Positions 7,706 through 17,359 of a stretch of DNA of 26,708 nucleotides are shown one piece after another. How positions within the stretch are numbered: the first letter of the stretch is position 1; each line of letters begins with the position of its first letter. The stretch is from Planctomycetota bacterium (GTDB taxonomy: Bacteria; Planctomycetota; UBA1135; UBA2386): contig JACKIB010000033.1 of the NCBI GenBank assembly GCA_020638695.1, forward strand, positions 1-26,708, read 5' to 3'. Both the position numbers and the translations under genes were made by a program. The notes under the pieces were generated by a model that was not told the origin of the DNA, did no database searches, and saw only the letters and a program-made list of their open reading frames with translations.

Positions 7706-10700
7706 CTACCGCGGAAAGTCTACTTCGCCCCGAACCGCCGCGAACGACGGGTCGCGGTCGGGCGGCGTCGCCGGTTTGGCGCCTTCTTGCAGCGCACGGC
7801 GAAGCATCTCGACCGCCCGTCTGGCGAGCATCTGGTCCGGCACCTTGGCGAGCGCAACCCGTTGCGCCAGGGCGCGCGCGGCGTCGAGTCGCCACATCGC
7901 CATTTCGGGGGCCGGCAGACCCCGGTCCTCCATACTCGCCAGCCCGTTCAGCAGGCGGCATGCGGTCTCGAGCAGGCGGGCGTCGCGGGGGTGCGCCGCG
8001 ATCAGCCGGCGGATGTTGGCGACCGCGTCGCGATCACGCCCCAGCATCACCAGCGCCGCGGTGCGGTTGCGCAGCGCGAGGGCCCGCAACGCGCCGGCGT
8101 CAGGCGATGGAGACGCAGCGGTTGCCGCACGTTCGACCAACTCGGCGGCCCGCGCCAGCAGCGGCTCGCCGGCAGCAGCCTCCCCCGACTTCAACCGCAG
8201 CAGCCCGTCGTTGAAACTCGCGTACGCGCGGTGGTACCACGCCTTGCCGTTGCCGGGCTCGGCGGCACACACGGCACCGAGGACCGTCTCGGCACGGGCG
8301 AAGTCCGCGGCCGCAGCGTCCCCCTCGCCACACTGCGCGTGTAGCGTGGCCGAACCGGCCAGCGCCGCCGCCACGGCGACCCCAGCGTCGGCGAGCGAAG
8401 TGCTGCGCCATAGCAATTCGCCTTCAGCGACCGCTCGGTCGAAGACGCGCCTGGCTTCGTCCCAGCTCGCCCGCCCGACGTCGAACAGGTGGGATCCGAG
8501 GTTGATGAGCGAGCTGACCCGCAGCACTTCTTGCTGCGGATCGGCGGGTTGGGGCCGCACTCGGTGACGCAACGCGACTTCTTCGCGCAGCAGTGCGAGT
8601 GCGGCCGGGACATCGTCGGCACCGCTCTTGTCGAGCGCGGCCTCGTGCAGCGCATCGGCGAGCTGCATCTGCACCGGCACGAGATCCGGGTGCTCGGCGG
8701 CCAGTTCGCGACGGATCGCCAACCCGCGGGCGCTCGCTGCCACCGCCTCGCTCGCCTTGCGACGCAAGCGCAACAAGCGCGCCCGCGCCAACGCGGCGAA
8801 GGCCTGGCCCATCCGGGTATCGAGCGCCTGCCCCTCGGGGGTCGCCGCCAACGCGGCCAACTCGGTGCCAGCTTGGTCGAGCAATCCCGCCGCCGACTCC
8901 CAATCGCCGAGTTGCACCAGCTGCTGCGCCATCACCGTCTTGGCGCGGGAGATCTGCTCGCGGACGATCGCGGGGTGGACCGCCGTGGCAAGGGTCGCGC
9001 GCAGCTGCTCGGTGGTACCGCGCAGCCGCTCCAGTTGTTGCCGCGGTGGTCCGCCCTGGAGGATCACCAGGTTGTGGCGCAACGCGGCTTCGGTCTCGCG
9101 ATCCGCCGGCTCACTCGACGCTTCGCGACGGACCGCCTCGAAATCGGAGACGGCAGCGCGCGCCGCCGCCTCGGCCTGCGCCTGGCGTCCCAGTTGCTCG
9201 TAGGTGCGCGCCAGCGCCGCTTGCGTCGCACTGCGGATCCGCAGCACCGCGGTGATTTCAGGGTGCTCGGCGCGCAATGCAGTGGCGGACCGAACGCTCT
9301 CCTGCAGCAAGTCGGCAGCGGCATCGAGTCGACCGAGGGTGCGCAGCAGTGCCCCGCCATCCCCCAGCGCACGAACCACCTCCAGCCGCAGATCCGGGTC
9401 GGTCGGTCGGTGCCGGCGCAGCGTCGCGAAGAAGCCCAGTGCATCCTCGATCATCGCCCGCCGCACCGGTTCGGCGCGGGGCACGCCGCGCAGCCGGTGG
9501 GCGCCGGTCGTCACCAGCTTGGACAGCGCCTCACGCGCAAGGTCGTAGAACACGCGCGTTTCGGCGTGCGCGCTCTTCTCCTGGGCCTCGGCGCGCCGCG
9601 CCTGCCACCAGAACACCAGGCTCACGCACAATCCCACCACCAAAGCCACGAGCACCAGTCCGGCGGCGGCGAATGACACGCGGTGACGACGGATCAGCTT
9701 GCGCAGCCGATACGCAGTGGTGGGTGGACCGGCGACCACCGGTTCCCCAGCCAGGAATCGCTCCAGATCCTCGGCGAACGCCAGCGGCGACGGGTAGCGA
9801 CGACCGCGTTCCTTCGCCATCGCCCGTTGCACGACCCAATCCAGCTCGGGTGCCAGCCGGGGACGGCGCAGTGCGAGCACCGAGCTCGGCGGCTCCGGCT
9901 CCTCCTCGGTGAGGATGCGCTCGAGTTCCGCGGTGCCGGCAGCGCGCAGCCGTTCGGAGGCGAACGGCATCCGTCCGGCGATCAACTCGTACAGCAGCAC
10001 GCCGAGCGAGTACACGTCGGTGCGCGTGTCGACATCGACTCCGGCGGAACGAGCCTGCTCCGGACTCATGTACTCCGGGGTCCCCAACACCTGACCGACT
10101 CGAGTGTGCAGCACGGTCTCGGGTGACGGGGCGATCGCTTTCGCCACCCCGAAGTCGATCACCTTCGGCTCGAAGTCCCCCACCTGCTCGACCACCAGGA
10201 TGTTGGACGGCTTGAGGTCGCGGTGGATCACCCCGCGGTCGTGGGCGTGCTGCACCGCACGACAGACCTTGGCGAACACCCGGAGCACGTCGTCGAGCGA
10301 AGCGGAGTGGCGCCAACCCCAAACGGTGATCGGCTCGCCACGCACCAGTTCCATCACCAGGAACGGCCGTCCATCGTCGGTCATCCCGGCGTCGTGCAGC
10401 TTGGCGATCCCGGGGTGCTCCATCAGCGCGAGCGCCTGCCGCTCCTGGAGGAAGCGTGCGACCACCTCGCGGGTGCCCATCCCCGGACGGATCAGCTTGA
10501 CGGCAACTTCGCGGCGCACCGGCTCTTCTTGGGCACAGCGGTACACGGTCCCCATGCCGCCCTGACCGAGCGACCCGATCACCCGGTACGGCCCGATTCG
10601 ATCCGGCACGGGTTCGGGGAACGCGACCAGCCCGGAGGCGGCGAGCTGCCCGATTCGCTGGCGCAACCGCGGCGCCAAGTGCGTCGCCTGGGCGCAGGCC

Positions 10701-10789
10701 TTGTCCACCGCATCGGTCTCGCCGCGCTCGAGGGCTTCGATGCATTCCGCCAGCAGATCGGCGAAGTCGTCGGCGGAGTCTTCGACCAT
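7706..10789 (-). CDS. Transmembrane Ser/Thr protein kinase with TPR-like C-terminal region
   Basis: This 1027-residue kinase matches the PknB-like family expanded in Planctomycetota. Residues 1-60 form a helical leader. The kinase domain (about 66-350) has the glycine loop IGSLGQGGMGTVY (71-83), VAVK lysine 98, the catalytic HRDLKPSN (189-196), DFG (212-214) and SPE (242-244), so it should be active. A single transmembrane helix follows (about 372-394, ending FWWQARR). The remainder (about 400-1027) is a helical array of TPR-like repeats, for example ALARTYEQLGRQAQAEAAARAAV. By topology the helical region would be outside the cytoplasm and act as a sensor or scaffold. It is flanked by the co-oriented PH-like gene (163-base gap) and the beta-helix gene (112-base gap), so any operon is loose. 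Substrates are unknown. It is not closely related to the kinase of the neighbouring triad. Confidence 0.93.
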   Translation of the reverse strand: MVEDSADDFADLLAECIEALERGETDAVDKACAQATHLAPRLRQRIGQLAASGLVAFPEPVPDRIGPYRVIGSLGQGGMGTVYRCAQEEPVRREVAVKLIRPGMGTREVVARFLQERQALALMEHPGIAKLHDAGMTDDGRPFLVMELVRGEPITVWGWRHSASLDDVLRVFAKVCRAVQHAHDRGVIHRDLKPSNILVVEQVGDFEPKVIDFGVAKAIAPSPETVLHTRVGQVLGTPEYMSPEQARSAGVDVDTRTDVYSLGVLLYELIAGRMPFASERLRAAGTAELERILTEEEPEPPSSVLALRRPRLAPELDWVVQRAMAKERGRRYPSPLAFAEDLERFLAGEPVVAGPPTTAYRLRKLIRRHRVSFAAAGLVLVALVVGLCVSLVFWWQARRAEAQEKSAHAETRVFYDLAREALSKLVTTGAHRLRGVPRAEPVRRAMIEDALGFFATLRRHRPTDPDLRLEVVRALGDGGALLRTLGRLDAAADLLQESVRSATALRAEHPEITAVLRIRSATQAALARTYEQLGRQAQAEAAARAAVSDFEAVRREASSEPADRETEAALRHNLVILQGGPPRQQLERLRGTTEQLRATLATAVHPAIVREQISRAKTVMAQQLVQLGDWESAAGLLDQAGTELAALAATPEGQALDTRMGQAFAALARARLLRLRRKASEAVAASARGLAIRRELAAEHPDLVPVQMQLADALHEAALDKSGADDVPAALALLREEVALRHRVRPQPADPQQEVLRVSSLINLGSHLFDVGRASWDEARRVFDRAVAEGELLWRSTSLADAGVAVAAALAGSATLHAQCGEGDAAAADFARAETVLGAVCAAEPGNGKAWYHRAYASFNDGLLRLKSGEAAAGEPLLARAAELVERAATAASPSPDAGALRALALRNRTAALVMLGRDRDAVANIRRLIAAHPRDARLLETACRLLNGLASMEDRGLPAPEMAMWRLDAARALAQRVALAKVPDQMLARRAVEMLRRALQEGAKPATPPDRDPSFAAVRGEVDFPR

Positions 10790-10952
10790 GGTCGGGAGAA
10801 AGCGCCGCGGACCGCGGTTCCGATCGGTCGCTCTCGGGATTTCGCGGATCGTACTCGGCGACGCGGACGGTTCACCGGGGCCGGACGGGCGGCTGGTGGT
10901 GAATCGGGTCCGCTGTGCTGCGGAGCCTCGCTCCGATGGGCCGGGTGGCTGG

Positions 10953-11504
10953 TCAGGACGCTTGCGGCGCAGCCGAGATAGGATCCACCGACACGGTCCG
11001 GCGCAGTTCGCTTTCGTAGGTCTGCCGCAGCCGGCGATCCGGCATCGTGGCGAGCTGCTCGAGGATCAGGTCGAGAAGGTCTTCCGCGGCCGACACGTTG
11101 AGGGTGACCTGGCACGTCGGGGGCGTTCCGCGTTGGAACAACCGTAGCGACGTCCCGATCCACGACACCCGATAGAGGTCGCGCAGGGCCAAGACTCGAG
11201 TGCCCCGGGCGCTATACGGATTCCAGCTGTCGACCACGACCCGGTCGGCGAACAGCACGATCCGACGCTGCGCCATCCGCCAGAGCGCCATGCCGAACGC
11301 CGGGACGACGCAGGCGAGCGTCACCCAGCGCAAACCACGGCTTTGTCCGATCGTCCAGTTCATCGCCGCCAGCGGCATCACCATCAGGACCAACTGGGTC
11401 GCGACGACCTGAACCGGGCGGCCCCGCATTCCCCGGGCCTCGAACAGGACCGTCTCGGCACCTCGGGACGGGGTTTCGAATGGTCGGTCCACCGGCCCAA
11501 CCAT
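10953..11504 (-). CDS. Two-helix membrane protein with a PH-like (bPH2/DUF304-style) domain
   Basis: The 183-residue product starts at ATG 11504 (MVGPVDRPFETP). The frame extends further upstream, but that part is low-complexity and would run into the divergent promoter region and the next gene. Two hydrophobic segments (about 33-49 and 57-76) are followed by a beta-rich module with RRIVLFADRVVVDSW, then LALRDLYRVSWIGTSLRLF and TCQVTLNVSAAEDLLDLILEQL. Two helices followed by strands and a closing helix is the pattern of bacterial PH-like membrane proteins. It is transcribed divergently from the kinase triad, sharing a 130-base region with it, which may mean shared regulation. No enzymatic residues are visible. 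Confidence 0.65.
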   Translation of the reverse strand: MVGPVDRPFETPSRGAETVLFEARGMRGRPVQVVATQLVLMVMPLAAMNWTIGQSRGLRWVTLACVVPAFGMALWRMAQRRIVLFADRVVVDSWNPYSARGTRVLALRDLYRVSWIGTSLRLFQRGTPPTCQVTLNVSAAEDLLDLILEQLATMPDRRLRQTYESELRRTVSVDPISAAPQAS

Positions 11505-11634
11505 ACTCCCGCGGCCGCCTTGCCAACGCCGGATCGCGTTCGGAGAAGCCAGCGAGGCCGGTCTGGGCCGACCTTGCGCCCGGCCGGGTCGACCCGTACC
11601 GTGAACGGTCCTCCGAGCGATCGCGGCCCCCCCC
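11505..11634. promoter_or_regulatory. Divergent intergenic region upstream of the kinase triad
   Basis: These 130 bases separate the divergent starts at 11504 and 11635 and must carry the promoter or promoters of both, by position. A run of eight C residues (11627-11634) directly precedes the ATG at 11635 and there is no Shine-Dalgarno, so the big kinase is translated either from a leaderless message or by an SD-independent route. No specific promoter elements are assigned. Confidence 0.4.
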
Positions 11635-14600
11635 ATGCTCTTCGACCTCTACCGTAGGCGCAGCTCCGGCGAGCTCGTCGAGCTGCCCCACCACGAGACC
11701 CTGGGCGTGGGTGGCGAGGCCCGGGTTCACCCGTACGGCCCCGACCTCGCCGCCAAGGTCTACCACCAGCCGAGCGCCGAGCGGGCGGCCAAGCTCGAGG
11801 TGATGCTGTCCAACCCGCCGGACATCCCGATCAGCAACCAGGGCCACGTCATGATCGCGTGGCCGATCGATCTCCTCGAGGATCCAGAGTCGGGCGAGGT
11901 GGTCGGCTACCTGATGGATCGGGTGGCCGCAACCCGACAGCTGGTCGACGTCTACAACCCGAAGATCCGCCAGCGAGTCGCCCCGGGTTTCCACACCGCG
12001 TACCTGCTGCGCACCGCGTGCAACCTGGCGGTCTCGGTGGAGGCGTTGCACTCGATCGGCTACGTGATCGGCGACCTCAACGAGACCAACGTGCTGGTGA
12101 AGGACACCGCACTGATCACGCTGGTCGACCTCGACTCGATCCAGGTGGTCGACCCGGACTCCGCACGCATGTTTCCGTGTCCGGTCGGGAAGGTGGAGTT
12201 CACCGCCCCCGAGGCGCAAGAGCAGGACTTCGCCACCTTCGCCCGCACCGTCGAGCACGACCGATTCGCCCTCGCGGTGCTGATCTTCCACCTGCTGATG
12301 GAGGGAACCCACCCGTTTGCCGGGACCTCGACCGCCGGGGGCGAGCCCAAGCCGCTCGGCACCCGCATCCGCGAGGGGCTGTTCCCCTACCACGGCTCGC
12401 TCGATCTCGGCTACGCACCCCGACCGACCAGCCCCAAGCTCGACGCACTGCACCCGGAGATTCGCGCCCTTCTGCGCCGCTGCTTCGAGGAAGGACTGCA
12501 CGACCCGAAGGCGCGCCCGCACGCCAGCCACTGGGTCGCCGCGACGCGCGCTGCGGAGGCCGATCTGCGGATCTGCGGTCGGAACCCGCAGCACCGCTAC
12601 GACCAGCGGCAGTCGCGCTGCCCGTGGTGCGTGCGCACCGTGCAGCTGCACGGCTACGACGCGTTCCCCAAGCTCGCCGACGGTCAGCGGGACGAAGCCG
12701 AGCTCGAGTCGGCGGTGGCGAACCGGGTGCTGCGCAAGAAGAAGGCCAAACAGCAGCGCGAGGTCGCCCGTGCGTTGGCCGCGGCCCTGCCCCTGTTGCT
12801 GATCGGCATCGGCGTGCTGCTCTACAAGACGCTGCACGCCACCACCCCACCGGAGCGTGAACCCCTGACGCAGGCGAGCGCCGTCGAGCAACGACAGGGC
12901 GCCGAGGCGGCACCCGAAGACAAGTCACCCGGCGGGCACGCGCTGAGTCGTAGGATCGGCGGCGCCGATCCGAGTGGCAGCGACAGCCCTTCGTCACAGA
13001 CCGGGGGCGAACCAACCGCGGATGGGCAGGCCCAATCTGCCGTGGCGCACCGCGGCGCACCGCCCGCCGCGCAGAGTGCAACCGCGGGCAAGCTCGACGC
13101 CAGCGTGGCGCCGGCCCATGCCGAAGCCACACCCACTACCGAACCAGCGCTCCCCAGCGGCGCATTCCCTCCGGCGATCCACGCGGTCCGCGCCAAGTTG
13201 GTCGGCACTGCCGCGCGGCTAGGTGGCGACGCGGCGATGACCGGCTACGTGCTGCGCGGGGCACTGGCATCGAGCACCGTGTGGGACCTCGCGACGACGG
13301 ACGATGCCGTGTGGGTCAGCACCGATCGCGGATTGCTGCGAGTCGACGGGAACACGCGCGAAATCGAACTCCACGACGCGACGCCGGACTTCCGCAGCCG
13401 ACCGTACCGCGCCATCGCGGGTCTGCCGCGCGGGCTGGCCACCTCCTACCACGGCTTCCCTGGCGGCACCCGCCTGCTCGACGAGGAGGCGCACACCTGG
13501 CGGCAGGTCGCCGGTGCGGCCGACTGCCTGGCCGGCGACCGCGTGTTCTTGTGGTCGGGGTCGGGTCACGGACTGCTGCGCACCGACATGCGCATCGAGG
13601 GGGGAGAACCGCCGCGAACCTACTCGCGGACCGGCGGGCAGCTACCCGGCGACGACGTGGTGGCGGTCGCCACCGGACTGGACGAGGTGTGGATCGCGCG
13701 GCGCAGCGATGCCGGGGATCCGCAACGCGGCGGCGTCTCGCGACTGGACACGAACACCGGAACGTGGGAACACTTCGGCAAGGCGCAGGGCCTCGCCGCC
13801 GACTCGACCATCGGGCTCGCGGTCGACGACCTGGCGGTGTGGACCGTGCACGATGGTCCGGGCATCAGCCGCTTCGACCGGAAGACGCGCCGTTGGCAGG
13901 TGATCCGCATCGGCGTCGCGGCGCGCACCGGGGCACCGCAGACGATCCTGACCGGCCGCGCGCTCGCGGTGGAACGCCACTACAACGTGTGGATCGGTGG
14001 CGCCGGCGACCTCGGCCTGTTCTGGTACGGCGCGACCAGCCGCAAGGCGCGGCGCGTACTCCGCATGCCCGGCCGCGAAGTGGTCGCGGTCACGGTCGGG
14101 CACGGCGCGGTGTGGGCACTGTTCCGGCGCGCGCCGGGGAGCAAGGAGCCGTCGGTCCTGGTGCGCATCGGTTCGGACCGCAGCGCTCAGCATCAGCGCG
14201 AACGCAATCAGGAAGCGACGCGACGCGCCTACCAGGAACTCGCGTTGTCGCACACTGGATCCAACCCGCCAACGGTCGTCGCCGCGGTCCGTGCCGCACG
14301 CACCTGGTTGATTCGTCACCAGGAGCGCGATGGTCGGTTCGACGCCGACGGTTTTGCCCGCCACGACCCGGCCGGTCAGCGTTGCGACGGCGCGGGCCGC
14401 CCCGGCAACGACGCCTGCACCACGGCGCTGGCGGTGCTCGCCATGCTGCCGCGCTCCCCCTCCGACGACACCGAGCCGGCAGTGCGTCGCGGCATCGACG
14501 CCGCCGCCCAGTGGCTGATCCGCCAGCAGGTCCGCACCTCGGGACACATCCGTGGCGGCACGGGGCGGACCGCGCCGTTCGGCCACGCGGTGGCGACTCT

Positions 14601-16659
14601 GGCCCTGCTGCGCACCTACGCCGCGTTCGGCAACGCGCGGATTCGCAGCGCTGCCGAACTCGCGGTGCGCGATCTGCAACGGACCCAACTCGACGGCCAG
14701 GGTTGGCGGTTCGGAGCGAATGATCGGCACAGTGACCCGTCGGTGACGGCGTGGGCGATCGAGGCGTTGGTCACCGCAGCCGAACTCGGGTTCTCGATCG
14801 ACACCAAGCGCCTCGGTGCGGCACTCGCCTTCCTCGACGAAACGACCTTCGGCGGGACGCTTCGTTCCGGCAGGACCGCTGCCGAACCGGTCGCCGCACT
14901 GTACGCCCGCACCCTTCTCGGCCAGCGACAGAGCAACACCGCCGCAGTTCGCTCGGCGTTCGAGTCGTTGCGGACCAACGAGGTGCGGTGGTCACCCGGT
15001 GACGTCGATCTGCTCGCGTGGTACTTCGGCAGCCACGCGACGAGTCGCCTCGACGGCAGCGAGCAAGCCCAGCAGAAGTACCACAGAGTTCTGCTCGACG
15101 CCCAGTGCACGCAGGGCAGCGCTGCAGGATCGTGGGACCCGATCGGAACGTGGGGCGAGCAGGGCGGCCGCTCGTTCGCCACCGCGCTGGGCACGCTGGT
15201 GCTCAATGCCTCGCGCCACATCGCCAACTCCCACCCCGGTGGGCAGCTGTCCGGTGATCCTCGTCTCGATTCGCTGCGCACCCTCGACGAGCCGACCTAC
15301 GCGGCACTCGCGCGGGCGCTGCGTGGACTGGGCAGCAAATTCCAGGCGAAGTCGATGAAGGACGCGCTGGTGATCCGCCAACTGCAGCGCACTTGGTCGA
15401 TCGCGATCGCGGCAGCCGGCCGGATCTTGGCGCAGGTAGAACGCGGCGACCCGATGCGCATCGCCGGGCGAACCCGTCAGCTCGCGGAGGATTTCGCGGG
15501 ACTGCCCCAGGGCGAGACCGCTCGGGCGGCGGTGGAACGTTGGCGCCGCGATCCGGTGCTGCGCCGCGAACTCGACGCCGCGCAGCGACTCACGGAACTG
15601 CGCGCCAAACACCGCGATTCGGCGACACCCGCCTACCTCGACGCGGTCGAGGAGTTCGTCGGCCGCAACCTCGAAGCGCGCTGTGCGGCGCCGCTGGTCG
15701 ACGAATTGCTCTCGCGCAACACCGTCCGCGGCACGGCGCGACGGCCCGCGGGCGCCCGTGTGCTGGAAGCGCCCCGTCCGCGCGCCGATCAGGTCGCGCT
15801 GGTATTGGGCGATGCGCCGGAGCAGCGTGCTGCACTGACGATCCCCGCGCGCTGGTGGCAGGACCCCACCGCCCCGGGCTTGGCCTTCGTCGATCCGGAA
15901 GACCCACAAGAGCGACTGCGGATCTCCGTGCACCGCGGCAAGACCTCCCCCGAGGTCGCCAAGCGCATGCCGAGTCCGTCGAGTACCGAACTCGCGACGA
16001 CCGCCACGGGAAACACGGTTCGCACCTCGGCGATCCGCGCCGGCAACCGCCGCCTGCCGTGCCAGATGTGGACGTTCCGCACACCGACCGACCCCAAGTC
16101 GGTCCGTCGTGTCGCGCTCTTGGAAGTACAAGGCTCGGTGGTCGAGCTGGAACTCGTCTCGCGGCGCGGCGCGGCCGAGCTGACGCGCATTCTCGCGTCG
16201 ATCCGCACCGGCGCGCGCTACGCCACCCAGGATTCCTTCCAAGCGCGCATCGGCGGCTGGCTGCTGCAGGGCTCCCTGCCCGACTTGGCGCCGGCGAGCG
16301 CGGAGGGTGGAGAACTGGTTTGGCACGAACGCGATCGCTCGGGCAAGCACATCGCGACCTTCCGACTCCACGCCGCGGCAGCGAACTCTGCATCGCTGGT
16401 CGCACACGCGACCAGCGCACGCGCACGGCTCGCCGGCGGGACCGCGGTTTGGCAGGCGCAGCTGCGCCGCTCCCCGCGCGACCCCCACTGGTTGATCTAC
16501 TCGCACCAGGACGGCGGTACGCAGCAGGCGATGGCGATCACCCGCATCGAGGGGACGCTCGATCTGATGGTCACCTACCGAGGCCCGGACTCGTCGCTGA
16601 CCAAGCTGCAGCGCGTCGTCGCCGCCCTGCGCGGCAAGCCCGTCCCGGAATCCCGCTGA
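11635..16659 (+). CDS. Giant transmembrane COG4248-type kinase fused to beta-propeller and alpha/alpha-toroid domains (TerY-P triad kinase)
   Basis: This 1674-residue protein begins with an atypical kinase domain of the COG4248/YegI type (1-305): Lys41 in LAAKVY, GDLNETNVLV (146-155) in place of HRD, VDLDSIQ (164-170) in place of DFG, FTAPEAQ and HDRFALAVLIFHLL. A zinc ribbon follows (Cys314, His320, Cys329, Cys332 in CPWC). A basic stretch (RKKKAKQQR) precedes one transmembrane helix (about 380-400), which puts the rest outside by the positive-inside rule. Outside are a Pro/Ala/Gly-rich linker (400-510), propeller blades with repeating 'VWDLATTDDAVWVSTDRGLL' style motifs (about 540-845), an alpha/alpha toroid of squalene-cyclase/prenyltransferase type (about 878-1195) with WLIRHQERDGRF and LQRTQLDGQGWRF, a helical part, and two beta-rich C-terminal modules (about 1400-1665). 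The TerY gene starts 15 bases after the stop. Kinase, zinc ribbon and operon context are firm; outer-domain names are by pattern. Confidence 0.88.
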   Translation: MLFDLYRRRSSGELVELPHHETLGVGGEARVHPYGPDLAAKVYHQPSAERAAKLEVMLSNPPDIPISNQGHVMIAWPIDLLEDPESGEVVGYLMDRVAATRQLVDVYNPKIRQRVAPGFHTAYLLRTACNLAVSVEALHSIGYVIGDLNETNVLVKDTALITLVDLDSIQVVDPDSARMFPCPVGKVEFTAPEAQEQDFATFARTVEHDRFALAVLIFHLLMEGTHPFAGTSTAGGEPKPLGTRIREGLFPYHGSLDLGYAPRPTSPKLDALHPEIRALLRRCFEEGLHDPKARPHASHWVAATRAAEADLRICGRNPQHRYDQRQSRCPWCVRTVQLHGYDAFPKLADGQRDEAELESAVANRVLRKKKAKQQREVARALAAALPLLLIGIGVLLYKTLHATTPPEREPLTQASAVEQRQGAEAAPEDKSPGGHALSRRIGGADPSGSDSPSSQTGGEPTADGQAQSAVAHRGAPPAAQSATAGKLDASVAPAHAEATPTTEPALPSGAFPPAIHAVRAKLVGTAARLGGDAAMTGYVLRGALASSTVWDLATTDDAVWVSTDRGLLRVDGNTREIELHDATPDFRSRPYRAIAGLPRGLATSYHGFPGGTRLLDEEAHTWRQVAGAADCLAGDRVFLWSGSGHGLLRTDMRIEGGEPPRTYSRTGGQLPGDDVVAVATGLDEVWIARRSDAGDPQRGGVSRLDTNTGTWEHFGKAQGLAADSTIGLAVDDLAVWTVHDGPGISRFDRKTRRWQVIRIGVAARTGAPQTILTGRALAVERHYNVWIGGAGDLGLFWYGATSRKARRVLRMPGREVVAVTVGHGAVWALFRRAPGSKEPSVLVRIGSDRSAQHQRERNQEATRRAYQELALSHTGSNPPTVVAAVRAARTWLIRHQERDGRFDADGFARHDPAGQRCDGAGRPGNDACTTALAVLAMLPRSPSDDTEPAVRRGIDAAAQWLIRQQVRTSGHIRGGTGRTAPFGHAVATLALLRTYAAFGNARIRSAAELAVRDLQRTQLDGQGWRFGANDRHSDPSVTAWAIEALVTAAELGFSIDTKRLGAALAFLDETTFGGTLRSGRTAAEPVAALYARTLLGQRQSNTAAVRSAFESLRTNEVRWSPGDVDLLAWYFGSHATSRLDGSEQAQQKYHRVLLDAQCTQGSAAGSWDPIGTWGEQGGRSFATALGTLVLNASRHIANSHPGGQLSGDPRLDSLRTLDEPTYAALARALRGLGSKFQAKSMKDALVIRQLQRTWSIAIAAAGRILAQVERGDPMRIAGRTRQLAEDFAGLPQGETARAAVERWRRDPVLRRELDAAQRLTELRAKHRDSATPAYLDAVEEFVGRNLEARCAAPLVDELLSRNTVRGTARRPAGARVLEAPRPRADQVALVLGDAPEQRAALTIPARWWQDPTAPGLAFVDPEDPQERLRISVHRGKTSPEVAKRMPSPSSTELATTATGNTVRTSAIRAGNRRLPCQMWTFRTPTDPKSVRRVALLEVQGSVVELELVSRRGAAELTRILASIRTGARYATQDSFQARIGGWLLQGSLPDLAPASAEGGELVWHERDRSGKHIATFRLHAAAANSASLVAHATSARARLAGGTAVWQAQLRRSPRDPHWLIYSHQDGGTQQAMAITRIEGTLDLMVTYRGPDSSLTKLQRVVAALRGKPVPESR

Positions 16660-16674
16660 CTCCCTCACGAACCG

Positions 16675-17331
16675 ATGAGCCGCTTCGACCTCTCCTCCGA
16701 CATCGAATTCGCCGAGAACCCAGAGCCGCGTTGCCCGTGCGTGATCCTGCTCGACACTTCGCAGTCGATGGAAGGCGAGCGCATCGCCGCCCTCGAGCGC
16801 GGACTGGTCAAGCTCAAGGAGGCGCTGGTCGAAGACCTGCTCGCCTCGCTGCGGGTCGAGGTGGCCTTGGTCACCTTCGCCAGCCGGGTGAAGACCGTGC
16901 ACCGATTCACCACGCCGGACCGACTCGAACTCCCCGAGCTGCGCGCCGCGGGAAAGACCCACATGGGCTCGGCGATCCTGCACGCGCTCGACCTACTCGA
17001 AGCGCGCAAGAAGGAATACCGCGACAACGACATCGACTACTACCGGCCTTGGATCTTCCTGCTGACGGACGGCGTCCCGCAGGGCGAGGATGACTCGATC
17101 ATCGAGGAAGCCACCGAGGAGATCCGGACCTTGGAAGAGCGCAAGAGCCTGTGCTTCTTCGCGATCGGCTTCGGCGAAGCCGACATGCGCCGACTGGCCA
17201 AGATCTCGGTGCGCCCACCGGTCGCCCTGCAGAACTTGAAGTTCGAGGAACTGTTCCTCTGGGTGTCGCGCAGCATGCGCATCGCCGCGTCCGGCAACTA
17301 CTCACAGGAGCCGTTGCCACCGCCAGGCTGA
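16675..17331 (+). CDS. terY: TerY-like von Willebrand factor A domain protein
   Basis: The 218-residue product is essentially one vWA domain of the TerY (COG4245) type. The metal-ion-dependent adhesion site is complete: DTSQS (Asp27, Ser29, Ser31), Thr95 in GKTHMGSAI and Asp132 in LLTDGVPQGEDD. Characteristic TerY phrases include VALVTFASRV, DYYRPWIFLLTDG and FFAIGFGEADM. There is no signal peptide, so it is cytoplasmic. In TerY-P triads the vWA protein is thought to be a metal-dependent scaffold or a target of the paired kinase and phosphatase. It lies 15 bases after the kinase gene and 28 before the phosphatase gene, so all three are probably one transcript. No other tellurite-resistance (TerB/C/D) gene is in the window, so a link to tellurite is not implied. 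Confidence 0.92.
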   Translation: MSRFDLSSDIEFAENPEPRCPCVILLDTSQSMEGERIAALERGLVKLKEALVEDLLASLRVEVALVTFASRVKTVHRFTTPDRLELPELRAAGKTHMGSAILHALDLLEARKKEYRDNDIDYYRPWIFLLTDGVPQGEDDSIIEEATEEIRTLEERKSLCFFAIGFGEADMRRLAKISVRPPVALQNLKFEELFLWVSRSMRIAASGNYSQEPLPPPG

Positions 17332-17359
17332 GCCGGCGGAGGTAGGGACGAGGCGCGAC

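Noticed and set aside
8489..9676. 395-codon plus-strand frame opposite the receptor kinase
   Set aside because: Antisense shadow of the TPR-like region; Arg/Gln/His-rich with no motifs, whereas the minus strand encodes a complete kinase.
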